This document shows, piece by piece, positions 43,842 through 52,938 of a DNA stretch of 64,000 bases. The position numbers and the translations under genes were made by a program. The notes under the pieces were generated by a model. It searched no databases. It had not been told where the DNA came from and worked only from the letters and a program-made list of their open reading frames with translations. The stretch is from Nonomuraea guangzhouensis (GTDB lineage: Bacteria; Actinomycetota; Actinomycetes; Streptosporangiales; Streptosporangiaceae), in NCBI RefSeq assembly GCF_019396345.1, contig NZ_JAHKRM010000038.1, positions 62,001 to 126,000 on the forward strand, written 5' to 3'. The first letter of the stretch is position 1, and the number at the start of each line of letters is the position of its first letter.

Positions 43842-44515
43842 GCGCGCACCCCGCCGGCGAGCAGGTGGCCGTCGCGGACCTCGACCGTGCGGTCGCACCA
43901 GCCGGCCACGTTGGGGTCGTGGGTCACCACGATCAGGCAGGCGCCGTTGTGCTTGGTCGCCTCGACCAGCAGCCGCATCGTCTCCTGGCCGGTCGTCTGG
44001 TCGAGCGCGCCGGTCGGCTCGTCGGCGAAGACCACCGCGGGCTTGCTGACCAGCGCTCTGGCGATGGCGACGCGCTGCGCCTGGCCGCCGGACAGCTCGC
44101 CGGGCCGCCGGGTCTCCATGCCGTGCAGGCCCAGGGGGCCGAACCAGTCACGAGCCTGCCGTACGGCCCGCTCCCTCGGCACGTCGCCGAGCATCAGCGG
44201 GAGGGCCACGTTCTCCTCGGCGGGCAGTTCGGGCAGGAGCTGGCCGAACTGGAAGACGAAGCCGAAGCGGGTGCGGCGCAGCGCGCTGCGGTCGCGCTCG
44301 CGCAGGTTGTCGATGCGCTGGCCGAGCAGGTGCACCTCGCCCGAGTCGGGCTTCATGATGCCGGCCAGGCAGTGCAGCAGGGTTGATTTGCCGGAGCCGC
44401 TCGGGCCCATGATCGCCACGGCCTCCCCGGCCCGGACCGCGAGGTCCACTCCGCCCAGGGCGACCGTCTGCCCGAACCGCTTGGCCAGGGCCCGTCCAAC
44501 AAGCACATCGTTCAT
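43838..44515 (-). CDS. ABC transporter ATPase, MacB/LolD type
   Basis: A 225-residue ATPase that pairs with the FtsX-like permease. Walker A reads GPSGSGKSTLLHC near residue 39, the signature LSGGQAQRVAIARAL near 135, Walker B PAVVFADEPTGALD and the switch THDPNVAGWCD. The FQFGQLLPELPAEENVALP stretch is the Q-loop of this class. Start at ATG 44515 follows GAGAGG. The frame upstream of it is not conserved. It is divergent from the LuxR regulator with about 90 bases between. Confidence 0.92.
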   Translation of the reverse strand: MNDVLVGRALAKRFGQTVALGGVDLAVRAGEAVAIMGPSGSGKSTLLHCLAGIMKPDSGEVHLLGQRIDNLRERDRSALRRTRFGFVFQFGQLLPELPAEENVALPLMLGDVPRERAVRQARDWFGPLGLHGMETRRPGELSGGQAQRVAIARALVSKPAVVFADEPTGALDQTTGQETMRLLVEATKHNGACLIVVTHDPNVAGWCDRTVEVRDGHLLAGGVRA

Positions 44516-44605
44516 GCCGTCGAGCCTCTCGCCGGACAGGGATCGGGCGGATCGGCCGGACGTCCCGTCCCCCTCGGCCGAACGGCTGATCCTAGAGTTG
44601 TCGCC

Positions 44606-45256
44606 GTGACTATTCGCGTACTCATCGCCGACGATCAGCAACTTGTCCGTACCGGATTTCAGATGATTTTAGATGCGCAACCGGACATGGAGGTTGTGGC
44701 GGCGGTCGCCGACGGCGCGGAGGCGGTGTCCGAGGCCAGGCGGCTCCGGCCGGACGTGTGCCTGCTCGACATCCGCATGCCCAAGCTGGACGGCATCGAG
44801 GTGACCCGCGCCCTGGCCGGCCCCGGCGTCGAGAACCCCATGCGCGTCGTCATCGTCACCACCTTCGACCTGGACGAGTACGTCTACGGAGCGCTGCGCG
44901 CGGGGGCCCTCGGCTTCCTGCTCAAGGACAGCGGGCCCACGCTGCTGATCGAGGCGGTCAAGGCGGCGGCGGGCGGCGACTCGCTGGTGTCGCCCTCGGT
45001 GACGGTGCGACTGCTCCAGCACCTGGCCCAGCCCAAGCGCCGCGTCGCCACGCCGCTGAACGACCCGCTGACCGATCGCGAACTGGACGTCGTACGCCTG
45101 GTGGCGAGGGGCCGGACGAACCAGGAAGTGGCCGGCGAGCTATTTGTCTCACTTTCGACGGTAAAGACCCATTTGGGGAGCATCCAGGGGAAGCTCCGTG
45201 TCCGCAATCGGGTGGAAATCGCAGCTTGGGCGTGGGAATCCGGTGTCGTGAGCTGA
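44606..45256 (+). CDS. NarL/LuxR-type response regulator, orphan
   Basis: A 216-residue two-component response regulator. The receiver domain (1-125) has Asp10, Asp11 and the phosphoacceptor Asp55 in VCLLDIRMPKLDG, Thr85 in VVIVTTFD and Lys107 in FLLKDS. The LuxR HTH lies at about 150-205 (LTDRELDVVRLVARG, NQEVAGELFVSLSTVKTHLG). No histidine kinase gene lies beside it in the window. The divergent ABC/FtsX exporter is its best target by position. It starts at GTG 44606. Confidence 0.9.
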   Translation: MTIRVLIADDQQLVRTGFQMILDAQPDMEVVAAVADGAEAVSEARRLRPDVCLLDIRMPKLDGIEVTRALAGPGVENPMRVVIVTTFDLDEYVYGALRAGALGFLLKDSGPTLLIEAVKAAAGGDSLVSPSVTVRLLQHLAQPKRRVATPLNDPLTDRELDVVRLVARGRTNQEVAGELFVSLSTVKTHLGSIQGKLRVRNRVEIAAWAWESGVVS

Positions 45257-45323
45257 TTAACAAGTGACCTGGCGGGATAGAAGTGAAGCAGAACCTCAGC
45301 GCATGGCCCGGGGGGAGAACAAC

Positions 45324-46025
45324 GTGCGCTACGCCCAGGCACCGCCCACTAGGGCAGCTTCTGTCGTCTACGTAACACTTGCCGCACAGGTCCTCTCCCT
45401 GGGCGCTCTCGTGATCTTCGAGCACAGCCGTGGCCGCCGCCTCGCCACCCAGCTGGCGGCGTTCGGCGGCCGTCCCCACGGCGCCGACGCCGACGCGGTG
45501 GTCGGGGCCGTGACGGTGTTCGCCGTGCTGATGATGCTGGTCGCGGGCACGGCGATGGCCGCCGCCGCGGCCTACGTCACCTGGCTCGTCCGTGCCAGGC
45601 AGGCCAACGACCGCTCGGCCCCCGCGGGCCCGGTGGCCGCCGCCTGGCTGATCCCCGGCGTCAACCTGATCGCGCCCCTCCTCCTGGTGGACGAGGTCTG
45701 GCGCGGCGCCGGCCCGCCGCAGGACCGGCGCCGCTGGCTCACCCTGCTGACCGCCTGGTGGCTGACCTGGCTCGCCACCCTCGCCCTGGTGACCACCCGC
45801 CTCCCCCTGGGCCACTCGGACGGCCTGACCGGCATCGGCCTCCCGGAGCTCACCTGCGCGATGGTCTCCGCCCTGCTGTGCGCGGCCACGGTCCGCGACA
45901 TCACCAGCATCCAGTGCTCCACTTCCCGCAGCCGGGGCCGTGCCCGCCTCCGCACCGCGGGCACGGTGACCCAACTCCCCACCCCACCACCCACGGAGCC
46001 CGCTCCGCTTGAGCAGACGGGTTGA
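45324..46025 (+). CDS. DUF4328-type membrane protein
   Basis: A 233-residue protein with four hydrophobic helices: one near the start (VVYVTLAAQVLSLGALVI), a second at VVGAVTVFAVLMMLVAGTAM, a third in AAWLIPGVNLIAPLLLVDEVWR and a fourth at LLTAWWLTWLATLAL. The WLIPGVNLIAPLLLVDEVWR stretch marks the DUF4328 family, whose role is not known. The C-terminal tail is proline- and arginine-rich. I start at GTG 45324 behind GGGGGGAG; the longer frame back to 45264 has no better signal. It lies about 65 bases after the response regulator, possibly one operon. Confidence 0.72.
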   Translation: MRYAQAPPTRAASVVYVTLAAQVLSLGALVIFEHSRGRRLATQLAAFGGRPHGADADAVVGAVTVFAVLMMLVAGTAMAAAAAYVTWLVRARQANDRSAPAGPVAAAWLIPGVNLIAPLLLVDEVWRGAGPPQDRRRWLTLLTAWWLTWLATLALVTTRLPLGHSDGLTGIGLPELTCAMVSALLCAATVRDITSIQCSTSRSRGRARLRTAGTVTQLPTPPPTEPAPLEQTG

Positions 46026-46159
46026 TGACCCCGGAGATGGCCAGGAGAACGCCGTAACGGCGGCCGGCCACGTGCCGGTCAGCGGGCGTCTTCCTGGAGA
46101 CCCCTGGCCACGGTCGGCGGGTGGCGGTGGGGGCGGCTGTGCCGTAAAAGCGGAAAAAA

Positions 46160-49100
46160 TCACGCCGCACTAGGCCCCGAACTCCCCTGGCTGGCGTGCC
46201 AGAGGCGGCGGGTGGGAGGCGCGACCACCGGCCCCAGGTCCGCGTACGGAGAGAGGCTGTAGCCGTTGGCGTATTCGATGCGCCGCCCGCCGACCCCTGC
46301 CGACTCCTCGGGAGTTCGCGCAATAACCTCTCTGACCGCCTCGATCCCGCTCGATCGCCACAGAGCGTCGAGATCGACCAGGTTCCAGCAGTCCACCGCG
46401 CGCATCGAGATCGCCCGGCGCCCGGTGCGCCGGACCACCCCCCTCGCCACCATGAGCCACGACCCGAACACCGTCGCCGCGCACCGCCCCTGCACCGACT
46501 CGAAGAACGTCAGGTCGATCGGCCCCGTCGAGTCGTCCAGCGTGGTGAAGATGACGCGCTGCCCCGACCGTACGGCCGGCGTCTGGGTGGCCACCTTGAC
46601 CCCCGCGACCAGCACCTCGGCCCCGTTGCGCAGGGACAGCAGCTCCGCCGAGCGCACCACCCCGATCGCGTCGAGCAGCTCGTCGTGGAAGCTGATGACG
46701 TGGCGGCTGATGTCGATGCCCAGGATCTCCAGCTCGGCCTCCACCATCTCGGTCTCGGTCATCTCGGGCAGCTCGCCGGGCGCGATGTGCTCGGTGAAAC
46801 CCAGCGGGAGCTGCACGGCCGCTTCCTCGGTCCGCGCCGCGGGCACGGCGTCCAGACGCGCCGGGGTGTAGCGCCTGGACTTCGTGGTGGCCGGTTTGAC
46901 GCCCGACACGGAGGTCCGGTCGAGGACGCCGACCTGGGCGATCAGATCGCGGCGGGTCAGCCGCCCCGGACGCCAGCGGGCCCCGCCCGGGTGCAGGTCG
47001 TGCAGGTCGTCGAGGCCGCCCACCTGGACGATCCGCTCGATGACGGGCCGCGACGGCCGGGCCCGGTCCCAGAAGTCCGCGAGCGAGGTGTACGGCTGGC
47101 CCGCCACCATGCGCCCCACCTCCGCCTCACTCACCCCCTTGATCGCGGAGAACGGCACGCGCAACGCGTACCCCTTCCCGATCTCCCCAGCTTGGAAGCG
47201 GCCGGGATCGATCCTGAGCCGCACCCGCGGGCCGAGCCGCTCCACGCGCCAGTCCTTGCCCGATCTGTTCACGTCGAGCGGCAGGATCTCCACCCCGCAC
47301 TGCCGTGCCTCGTCGATGATCACGCGTTGCGGGTACATGCCGGGCTCGTGCGTGAGCACCCCGGCGAAGAACGCGGCCGCGTGGTGCCGCTTGAGCCAGG
47401 CCGACTGGTACGTGGGCAGCGCGAACGCCGCCGCGTGCGCCTTGCAGAACCCGAACGCGCCGAACGCGTCGAGCACCTTCCACGCCTTGTCCACGGCCGC
47501 GTCGCCGAACCCGTTCGACTTGGCCAGCGGCACGAAGTGCTTGCGCACCCGCTCGCGCCCCTCCGGCGAGGCCAGCGTGCGGCGCAGCGTCTCGGCGTGC
47601 GACAGGTCGCGGCCCGTCATCACCTCGATGATCCTGAGCACCTGCTCGTGGAAGACCACGACGCCGTGCGTCTCCTTCAGCGCGCCGCGCAGCCGCTCGT
47701 GCGGATAGTACGGCTGGCGCCACCCGTGCCTGGCCTCCAGGTAGGGGGTGACCATGTCGGAGTTCACCGGTCCCGGCCGGAACAGCGAGATGTCCACGAT
47801 CAGGTCGTGCATCTTGCGCGGCTCCAGCTTGGCGACCAGCTCGCGCTGGCCGGGCGACTCGATCTGGAAGCAGCCGAGCGTACGGCTGGCGCAGATCATG
47901 TCGTAGGTGGCCTGGTCGTCGTGGGGCACGTACTCGACGCCGGGCTCCGATCCGTGCTGCTCGTCGAGCGCGACCACGACGTCGTCCACCCGCTCGATCT
48001 CGCTCAGCGTGTAGGCCATCGCCGACTGCATCCGCACGCCCAGCACGTCGAGCTTGAGCAGCCCGGACTCCTCCACGTCGTCCTTGTCGAACTGCGACAT
48101 CGGGAACTCCAGCAGGCTCCGCTCCACCGGCGTCCTGTCGCGCAGCTCCGCGTTGCCGATGAGGACCCCGCACGGGTGCAGCGCGATGTGCCTGGGCAGC
48201 CCGTCGAGCTTCTCCGCCAGCCGGAACACCCGCTCCAGCCCGGCCTCGCCGAGCCGGCTGTCGCGCAGCTCGGGCAGGTCGTTCAGCGACGCGGTGATCT
48301 GCTTGGCCCTGATGTGCGGGAACGCCTTGGCGATCGCGTCGATCTCGTGCGGCGGCAGCCCCATGGCCCCCGCCACGTCCCGGATCGCGCTGCGTGCCCG
48401 GTAGGTCTCCATCATCGAGACGCAGGCCACCCGCGACTCGCCGTACCTGTCGAAGATGGCCCGGTAGCAGTCGAGCCGGCGCGCGGACTCCACGTCCACG
48501 TCGATGTCGGGCAGCCCGACGCGTCCGTCCGACAGGAAGCGCTCCATGAGCAGGCCGTGTTCGAGGGGGTTCACCTCGCCGATGCCGATGAGGTAGTTGA
48601 CCAGGCTGCCCGCCCCCGAGCCGCGGATCGCGCAGCGGATGCCCATGCCGCGGATCATGTCGGTGATGCCAGCCACGGCTATGAAATATCCGGACAGGCG
48701 TTTCCGCTCGATGATGTCCATCTCGGCCCGCAGGCGCTCCTTGGCGCCGTCGGCGCGATCCAGCCCGCGCGAGATCAGCCCGTCCTCGACGCGGTGGCGC
48801 AGCAGCGGCACCGGGTCGCGGCCGATCTCGGGCAGGTGCAGGTTCGGTGGGTCGTGCTTCAGCGCGAGCAGCTCGACCGGGTCGATCGCGCACGCCTCGG
48901 CCAGCGTGCGGGTGGCGTGCAGGAGGCGGCCGACGCGGTCGAGGTCGGTCCCGCAGATCTTGGCCGCCACCTGCCACATCTCCTTGGTGCCCTTGAGGTA
49001 GGCGTGCGAGGTGGTGCGCTCCAGGTGGCGGGGGTGCAGCGGGACGAGCTGCCGCGCCGCGTCGAGCACGTCGCCGACCTGGTGGTCGGCGGGATCCAGG

Positions 49101-49768
49101 TATCTGACGGCATTGGTGAGCACGGCCGGCACGCCCCGGGACTCGGCCAGGGCGAGCATCCGTACGGCGGTGGTGGCGTCGCGGAAGCCGTACTGGTCGA
49201 CCAGCTCGATCACCACGCCGGGCACGGTGGCCAGCCACAGGTCGAGCAGCACCCGGGCGTGCTCGTCACGCCGCTCGGCCACCGCGCGGCCCACGTCGGA
49301 ACGGGGCCCGAGCAGCACCGACAGCCCGCCCGCGTCCAGGGAGCCGATCAGCTCACGCGTCACCTCGGGCGCGCCGCGCTCGCCCGCGTAGTGGGCGGCC
49401 GTGACCAGGCGCACCAACTGGGCCCAGCCGCCCGCCCTGGCCAGCACCGTGACCCGATCCTGGGCCCCCGGCCCGGCCTTGGCCCGGCTCCGAACGCCCG
49501 GCCCGCTCTGGTCCCAGGCTCCCGGCCCGGTCTTCGGGCGCGACCCGGAGCCCGCGAGCGCGAAGTTGACCCCGAACACCGAGGCGATCCGGGCCTCCGC
49601 GCACGCCTGGGCGTGCTTGATCGCGCCGTAGAGCCCGTCGCGGTCGGTCAGCGCGAGAATGTCCATCCCGTCCTCGGCCGCCCGGTGCACCAGCGCTTTG
49701 GGGAAGGCGGTGCCGTAGCGCATGGAGTACGCGGAGCTCACGTTCAGGTGCGGGAACGGCGGGGCCAT
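46160..49768 (-). CDS. dnaE2: Error-prone DNA polymerase III alpha subunit (DnaE2 type)
   Basis: A protein of 1,202 residues. It begins with a PHP domain (FPHLNVSSAYSMRYG, ILALTDRDGLYGAIKHA). The catalytic palm residues are in GLPDIDVDVES, the fingers in FRPGPVNSDMVTPYL and FGAFGFCKAHAAAFALPTYQ, and an OB-fold (VAGVKVATQTPAVRSG, FTTLDDSTGPIDLTFFESV) closes the protein. That shape is DnaE2/ImuC, used in damage-induced mutagenesis, rather than the replicative DnaE1. A Gly/Pro/Ser-rich insert near residues 75-105 (SGSRPKTGPGAWDQSG) lies in the PHP region. ATG 49768 shares one base with the stop of the DUF6504 gene. No imuB gene is adjacent. Confidence 0.88.
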   Translation of the reverse strand: MAPPFPHLNVSSAYSMRYGTAFPKALVHRAAEDGMDILALTDRDGLYGAIKHAQACAEARIASVFGVNFALAGSGSRPKTGPGAWDQSGPGVRSRAKAGPGAQDRVTVLARAGGWAQLVRLVTAAHYAGERGAPEVTRELIGSLDAGGLSVLLGPRSDVGRAVAERRDEHARVLLDLWLATVPGVVIELVDQYGFRDATTAVRMLALAESRGVPAVLTNAVRYLDPADHQVGDVLDAARQLVPLHPRHLERTTSHAYLKGTKEMWQVAAKICGTDLDRVGRLLHATRTLAEACAIDPVELLALKHDPPNLHLPEIGRDPVPLLRHRVEDGLISRGLDRADGAKERLRAEMDIIERKRLSGYFIAVAGITDMIRGMGIRCAIRGSGAGSLVNYLIGIGEVNPLEHGLLMERFLSDGRVGLPDIDVDVESARRLDCYRAIFDRYGESRVACVSMMETYRARSAIRDVAGAMGLPPHEIDAIAKAFPHIRAKQITASLNDLPELRDSRLGEAGLERVFRLAEKLDGLPRHIALHPCGVLIGNAELRDRTPVERSLLEFPMSQFDKDDVEESGLLKLDVLGVRMQSAMAYTLSEIERVDDVVVALDEQHGSEPGVEYVPHDDQATYDMICASRTLGCFQIESPGQRELVAKLEPRKMHDLIVDISLFRPGPVNSDMVTPYLEARHGWRQPYYPHERLRGALKETHGVVVFHEQVLRIIEVMTGRDLSHAETLRRTLASPEGRERVRKHFVPLAKSNGFGDAAVDKAWKVLDAFGAFGFCKAHAAAFALPTYQSAWLKRHHAAAFFAGVLTHEPGMYPQRVIIDEARQCGVEILPLDVNRSGKDWRVERLGPRVRLRIDPGRFQAGEIGKGYALRVPFSAIKGVSEAEVGRMVAGQPYTSLADFWDRARPSRPVIERIVQVGGLDDLHDLHPGGARWRPGRLTRRDLIAQVGVLDRTSVSGVKPATTKSRRYTPARLDAVPAARTEEAAVQLPLGFTEHIAPGELPEMTETEMVEAELEILGIDISRHVISFHDELLDAIGVVRSAELLSLRNGAEVLVAGVKVATQTPAVRSGQRVIFTTLDDSTGPIDLTFFESVQGRCAATVFGSWLMVARGVVRRTGRRAISMRAVDCWNLVDLDALWRSSGIEAVREVIARTPEESAGVGGRRIEYANGYSLSPYADLGPVVAPPTRRLWHASQGSSGPSAA

Positions 49769-50034
49769 CAGTCCCACGCCCGCAGGAGCAGCCACCCGCC
49801 ACTGGCGGTGTCGAACCGCAGCTCGTAGGAACCGACCTCACGCCCGGGACTGGCCTCCACCCGCCAGAACTGCCGCTCACCGGGGTCGTTCTCGTCGGTC
49901 TTCCACCACTCCCGGGCCACCACCCAGTGGTCGAGGACCCGGCGGACGAGATAGAGACGATCGCGCCAGACGAACTGGGTCGGCTCCCCGTCCCTCGTCC
50001 ACACCTCTATCGGATCGCCATAGAGTCTGCTCAA
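49768..50034 (-). CDS. DUF6504-family protein
   Basis: An 88-residue protein with the pattern LYGDPIEVWTRDGEPTQFVW, then RRVLDHWVVAREWWKTDE and YELRFDTASGGWLLLRAWD. This is the DUF6504 family, which in actinobacteria sits between an imuB-like Y-family polymerase gene and dnaE2. Here the start codon is TTG 50034 after GGGGAG, and the stop shares a base with the dnaE2 start (TGATG), so the two are coupled. There is no imuB on its other side; a GntR gene ends 80 bases upstream. Function unknown. Confidence 0.78.
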   Translation of the reverse strand: MSRLYGDPIEVWTRDGEPTQFVWRDRLYLVRRVLDHWVVAREWWKTDENDPGERQFWRVEASPGREVGSYELRFDTASGGWLLLRAWD

Positions 50035-50113
50035 GTCGCTTCTCCCCGCGGCTCTCGTGCCTATGCTGAGCCACCCGGGGGAAGGCGGGCGCTTATGACT
50101 CGAACATATGTTC

Positions 50114-50860
50114 TTAGGCCCCGAAACGCAAGTCGCCCGCCTGCCGTACGAGAGGGTTGGCGTCGATCGAGTTGCGGATGCTGAAGACCACGCTGCCCGC
50201 GCGGTAGCGGTCGTCCGACCACTCCACCGGTCGGCCCTCGTGCGTGGTGGTGATGCGGCGCTGGCGCAGCAGCGGGCTGCCGCGCCGTACCCCCAGGAGA
50301 CGGGCGTCCCGGGCGCCCGCGGAGACGGCGTCGATGAGGTGCTCGCCATAGGCGAAGACCAGCCCGATCGAGTCGTACAGCGCCTCGGTGACCGACTCAC
50401 AGTCGGGCGCGAGCTCTTCGACGGCGGCGGCCACCCAGCTCGCGTAGACCGTGCGCTCTAACAGGACGGGCTCGCCCTCGAGTGTGCGCAGCCGGAGCAC
50501 GTCGAGCACCTCGTCGGTGCCGAGCCTGGCGACCTCGACGGAGCTCGCCGCCCTGCGGCGCTGGGTGATCACCTGGCCGCCGTAGCGGTAGCCGTTGGCG
50601 CGTGCCCACTGGGCGAAACTGTGCAGTTCGGCGAAGCTCTGGCTGCGCGCCCTGCCCAGCACGATGCGCCTGGCCCCCTGCCGGGAACCGACCAGACCCT
50701 CGGTGACCAGCATCGCGATGGCCTGCCGTACCGTGCCGCGGGCGGCGAGGTAGCGCGCGGCCAGCTCCGCCTCCGTGGGGAGCTGCGAGCCGACCGGATG
50801 GACGCCGGTGAGGATGTCGTCACGCAGCTCATCGGCGATCCGTTCATAACGCGCAACCAT
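50114..50860 (-). CDS. GntR/UTRA-family regulator of the ABC importer
   Basis: A 248-residue HutC-type GntR regulator. The N-terminal winged HTH (VGSQLPTEAELAARY, ARGTVRQAIAMLVTEGLV) is followed by a UTRA ligand domain (EPVLLERTVYASWVAAAV, HLIDAVSAGARDARLLGV, GRPVEWSDDRYRAGSVVFS). It is divergent from the substrate-binding-protein gene, with candidate operators at 50916-50946 between them. UTRA proteins sense small sugars, phosphonates or amino acids. I start at ATG 50860 after GAAGGG. Confidence 0.88.
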   Translation of the reverse strand: MVARYERIADELRDDILTGVHPVGSQLPTEAELAARYLAARGTVRQAIAMLVTEGLVGSRQGARRIVLGRARSQSFAELHSFAQWARANGYRYGGQVITQRRRAASSVEVARLGTDEVLDVLRLRTLEGEPVLLERTVYASWVAAAVEELAPDCESVTEALYDSIGLVFAYGEHLIDAVSAGARDARLLGVRRGSPLLRQRRITTTHEGRPVEWSDDRYRAGSVVFSIRNSIDANPLVRQAGDLRFGA

Positions 50861-50915
50861 CCGCGACCCTTCGTGTTCATAAAAGAGCAATGTTGATGCG
50901 TCCTACTTGTGCTGG

Positions 50916-50946
50916 CTTGTATGGACAAGTTCTCATAAGTTCTTGT
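50916..50946. promoter_or_regulatory. Candidate operators for the GntR/UTRA regulator
   Basis: CTTGT-ATGG-ACAAG (50916-50929) is a palindrome, and the same ACAAG pairs again with CTTGT at 50942-50946 in a second, overlapping palindrome ACAAG-N12-CTTGT. ACTTGT occurs also at 50905-50910. The TTGT/ACAA style suits HutC-type GntR sites. Confidence 0.5.
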
Positions 50947-50971
50947 AACACCCCAGGAGAGTGGAGGCGAC

Positions 50972-52123
50972 GTGTTCGCATCTCACGCCCGTGTGGCAGG
51001 CGTCATCGCTGCCCTTACCGTAGCCACGGCGGCGTGCGGCGCCGCCCCAGGAACTCAGCAGACCAAGGCGTCAGAGGGCGGGGTGAACGCGAAGACCGCC
51101 ACCTCCGCCGCAGAGTTCGGTGGCCTGGACAAACTCGTCGAGGCGGCGAAGAAGGAGGGCAACCTCCACGTCATCGCGCTGCCGCCCGACTGGGCCAACT
51201 ACGGCGAGATCATCAAGGGGTTCACCGCCAAGTACGGGATCAAGATCGAGAGCGAGGACCCCGACGCGGCCAGCGCCGACGAGATCACCGCGGTGAAGAC
51301 CCGCAAGGGCCAGGACCGCGCGCCCGACGTGCTCGACCTCGGCCAGTCGTTCGCGATCAGCGGCGCCAAGGAGGGCCTGTTCGCGCCCTACAAGGTGCAG
51401 GCGTTCGACAAGGTTCCCGAGGGGCAGAAGGAGCCGACCGGGCTCTGGACGAACGACTACGGCGGCTACGTCTCGATCGGCTGCGACGCCAAGAAGATCA
51501 GCACCTGCCCGACCAGCTTCGCCGACCTGCTCAAGCCCGAGTACAAGGGCAAGGTCGCGATGAACGGCAACCCGACCAAGTCCGGCTCGGCCTTCGCCGG
51601 CGTCTACGCCGCGTCGATCGCGAGCGGCGGCTCGTTCGACGACATCCAGCCGGGCATCGAGTTCTTCAAGAAGCTGAAGGCCGCAGGCAACTACAACCCG
51701 GTCGAGACCACGCCGGCGACGATCGAGAAGGGCGAGACCCAGATCAGCATCGACTGGGACTACAACAACTCCGCCTATGTGTCCGAGATGTCGGCCAAGG
51801 GCATCGACTGGAAGGTGAACGTGCCCGCTGACGGCAAGTACTTCCAGCTGTACGCCCAGGCCGTCAACAAGGACGCCCCCCACCCGGCCGCCGCCCGCCT
51901 CTGGCAGGAGTACCTCTACAGCGCCGAGGGCCAGAACCTCTACCTCAAGGGCTTCGCCAGGCCCGTGCTCCTGCCGGTCATGACCACCGACGGCTCGGTC
52001 GACAAGGCCGCCGCCGACGCGCTGCCCAAGGTCGAGGGCACGCCCACGTTCCCCAGCCCCGAGCAGGTGGACGCGGCCAAGGCCAAGCTGGCCAGCGGCT
52101 GGGACGCGGCGATCTCGGGATGA
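50972..52123 (+). CDS. ABC importer substrate-binding lipoprotein
   Basis: A 383-residue extracytoplasmic binding protein. The signal sequence ends in a lipobox, VATAACGAAPG, with Cys22 as the lipid-modified residue. The mature part resembles the iron/2-aminoethylphosphonate/spermidine group of type-2 binding proteins (LVEAAKKEGNLHVIALP, FTAKYGIKIE, DVLDLGQSF, WTNDYGGYVSIGCD). GTG 50972 follows GGAGG at 50963. It begins an operon with two permeases, an ATPase and a HAD phosphatase. The ligand is not certain; the order GntR, binding protein, two permeases, ATPase, HAD resembles 2-aminoethylphosphonate clusters but also others. Confidence 0.85.
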   Translation: MFASHARVAGVIAALTVATAACGAAPGTQQTKASEGGVNAKTATSAAEFGGLDKLVEAAKKEGNLHVIALPPDWANYGEIIKGFTAKYGIKIESEDPDAASADEITAVKTRKGQDRAPDVLDLGQSFAISGAKEGLFAPYKVQAFDKVPEGQKEPTGLWTNDYGGYVSIGCDAKKISTCPTSFADLLKPEYKGKVAMNGNPTKSGSAFAGVYAASIASGGSFDDIQPGIEFFKKLKAAGNYNPVETTPATIEKGETQISIDWDYNNSAYVSEMSAKGIDWKVNVPADGKYFQLYAQAVNKDAPHPAAARLWQEYLYSAEGQNLYLKGFARPVLLPVMTTDGSVDKAAADALPKVEGTPTFPSPEQVDAAKAKLASGWDAAISG

Positions 52124-52938
52124 CCCGCACCAAGGGGTGGCTCGGCGCGCTGCCCCTGCTGGTCTTCCTCGCGCTGGTCTTCGGCATCCCCGCCATCGCG
52201 CTGGTGGCGGGGGCGTTCACCGCGAACGGCGAGCCGAGCCTGGCCAACCTCGGGCAGAGCCTCCAGGGCGGCTACCTCACCGCGATGGCCGGCAGCGTCA
52301 AGCTCTCGGCCGTGGTGGCGCTGCTCGGGGCCGTGCTCGGCACGTTCCTCGCCCAGGCGGTGGTGACCTCCCGGTTCGCCCTGCTGCGCGAGGCGGTGCT
52401 GACGGCCTCCGGCGTGCTGGCCAACTTCGGCGGCGTGCCGCTGGCCTTCTTCTGGATCGCCACGCTCGGCAACTCCGGCGTGATCAGCGGCCTGATCGGG
52501 CTGCCGACGGGCGCGCTGTACACGTTCTGGGGGCTGGCGATCGTCTACCTGTACTTCTCGATCCCGCTGATGGTGCTGGTCATGGCGCCCGCGCTGGACG
52601 GGCTGCGGCCGCAGTGGCGCGAGGCGGCGGCCAACAACGGCGCGACGGCCTGGCAGTTCTGGCGCTTCGTCGGGCTGCCGGTGCTCACGCCCTCCATGCT
52701 CGGCGGGGTGGTGCTGCTGTTCGGCAGCGCGTTCGCGGCCTTCGCGACGGCCAACGCCATGGTCGGGACCGTGGTGCCGCTGGTGACCTTGAAGATCGCC
52801 AGCGCGCTCACGGGTGACGTGCTGATCGGCTACGAGAACATCGCGCTCGCGCTCAGCCTCGACATGATCGTGGTGGCCGGGCTGGTCATGCTGATCTACC
52901 TGCCGCTGCAGAAGAGGAGCACTCGATGGCTGCGCTGA
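52120..52938 (+). CDS. ABC importer permease 1
   Basis: A 272-residue permease with six hydrophobic helices. The EAA-type cytoplasmic loop is at WREAAANNGATAWQFWRFVGLPVLTPS. The start overlaps the end of the binding-protein gene by ATGA; its end overlaps the next permease gene by 13 bases. It forms the channel with permease 2. Confidence 0.88.
   Translation: MTRTKGWLGALPLLVFLALVFGIPAIALVAGAFTANGEPSLANLGQSLQGGYLTAMAGSVKLSAVVALLGAVLGTFLAQAVVTSRFALLREAVLTASGVLANFGGVPLAFFWIATLGNSGVISGLIGLPTGALYTFWGLAIVYLYFSIPLMVLVMAPALDGLRPQWREAAANNGATAWQFWRFVGLPVLTPSMLGGVVLLFGSAFAAFATANAMVGTVVPLVTLKIASALTGDVLIGYENIALALSLDMIVVAGLVMLIYLPLQKRSTRWLR

Noticed and set aside
41886..44609. A 907-residue plus-strand frame opposite the ABC exporter genes
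   Set aside because: Antisense of two well-conserved genes, with His/Arg/Pro-rich shadow composition.
46196..49828. A 1,210-residue plus-strand frame opposite dnaE2
   Set aside because: It has no domain and is a mirror of the polymerase gene; such frames are common in high-GC DNA.
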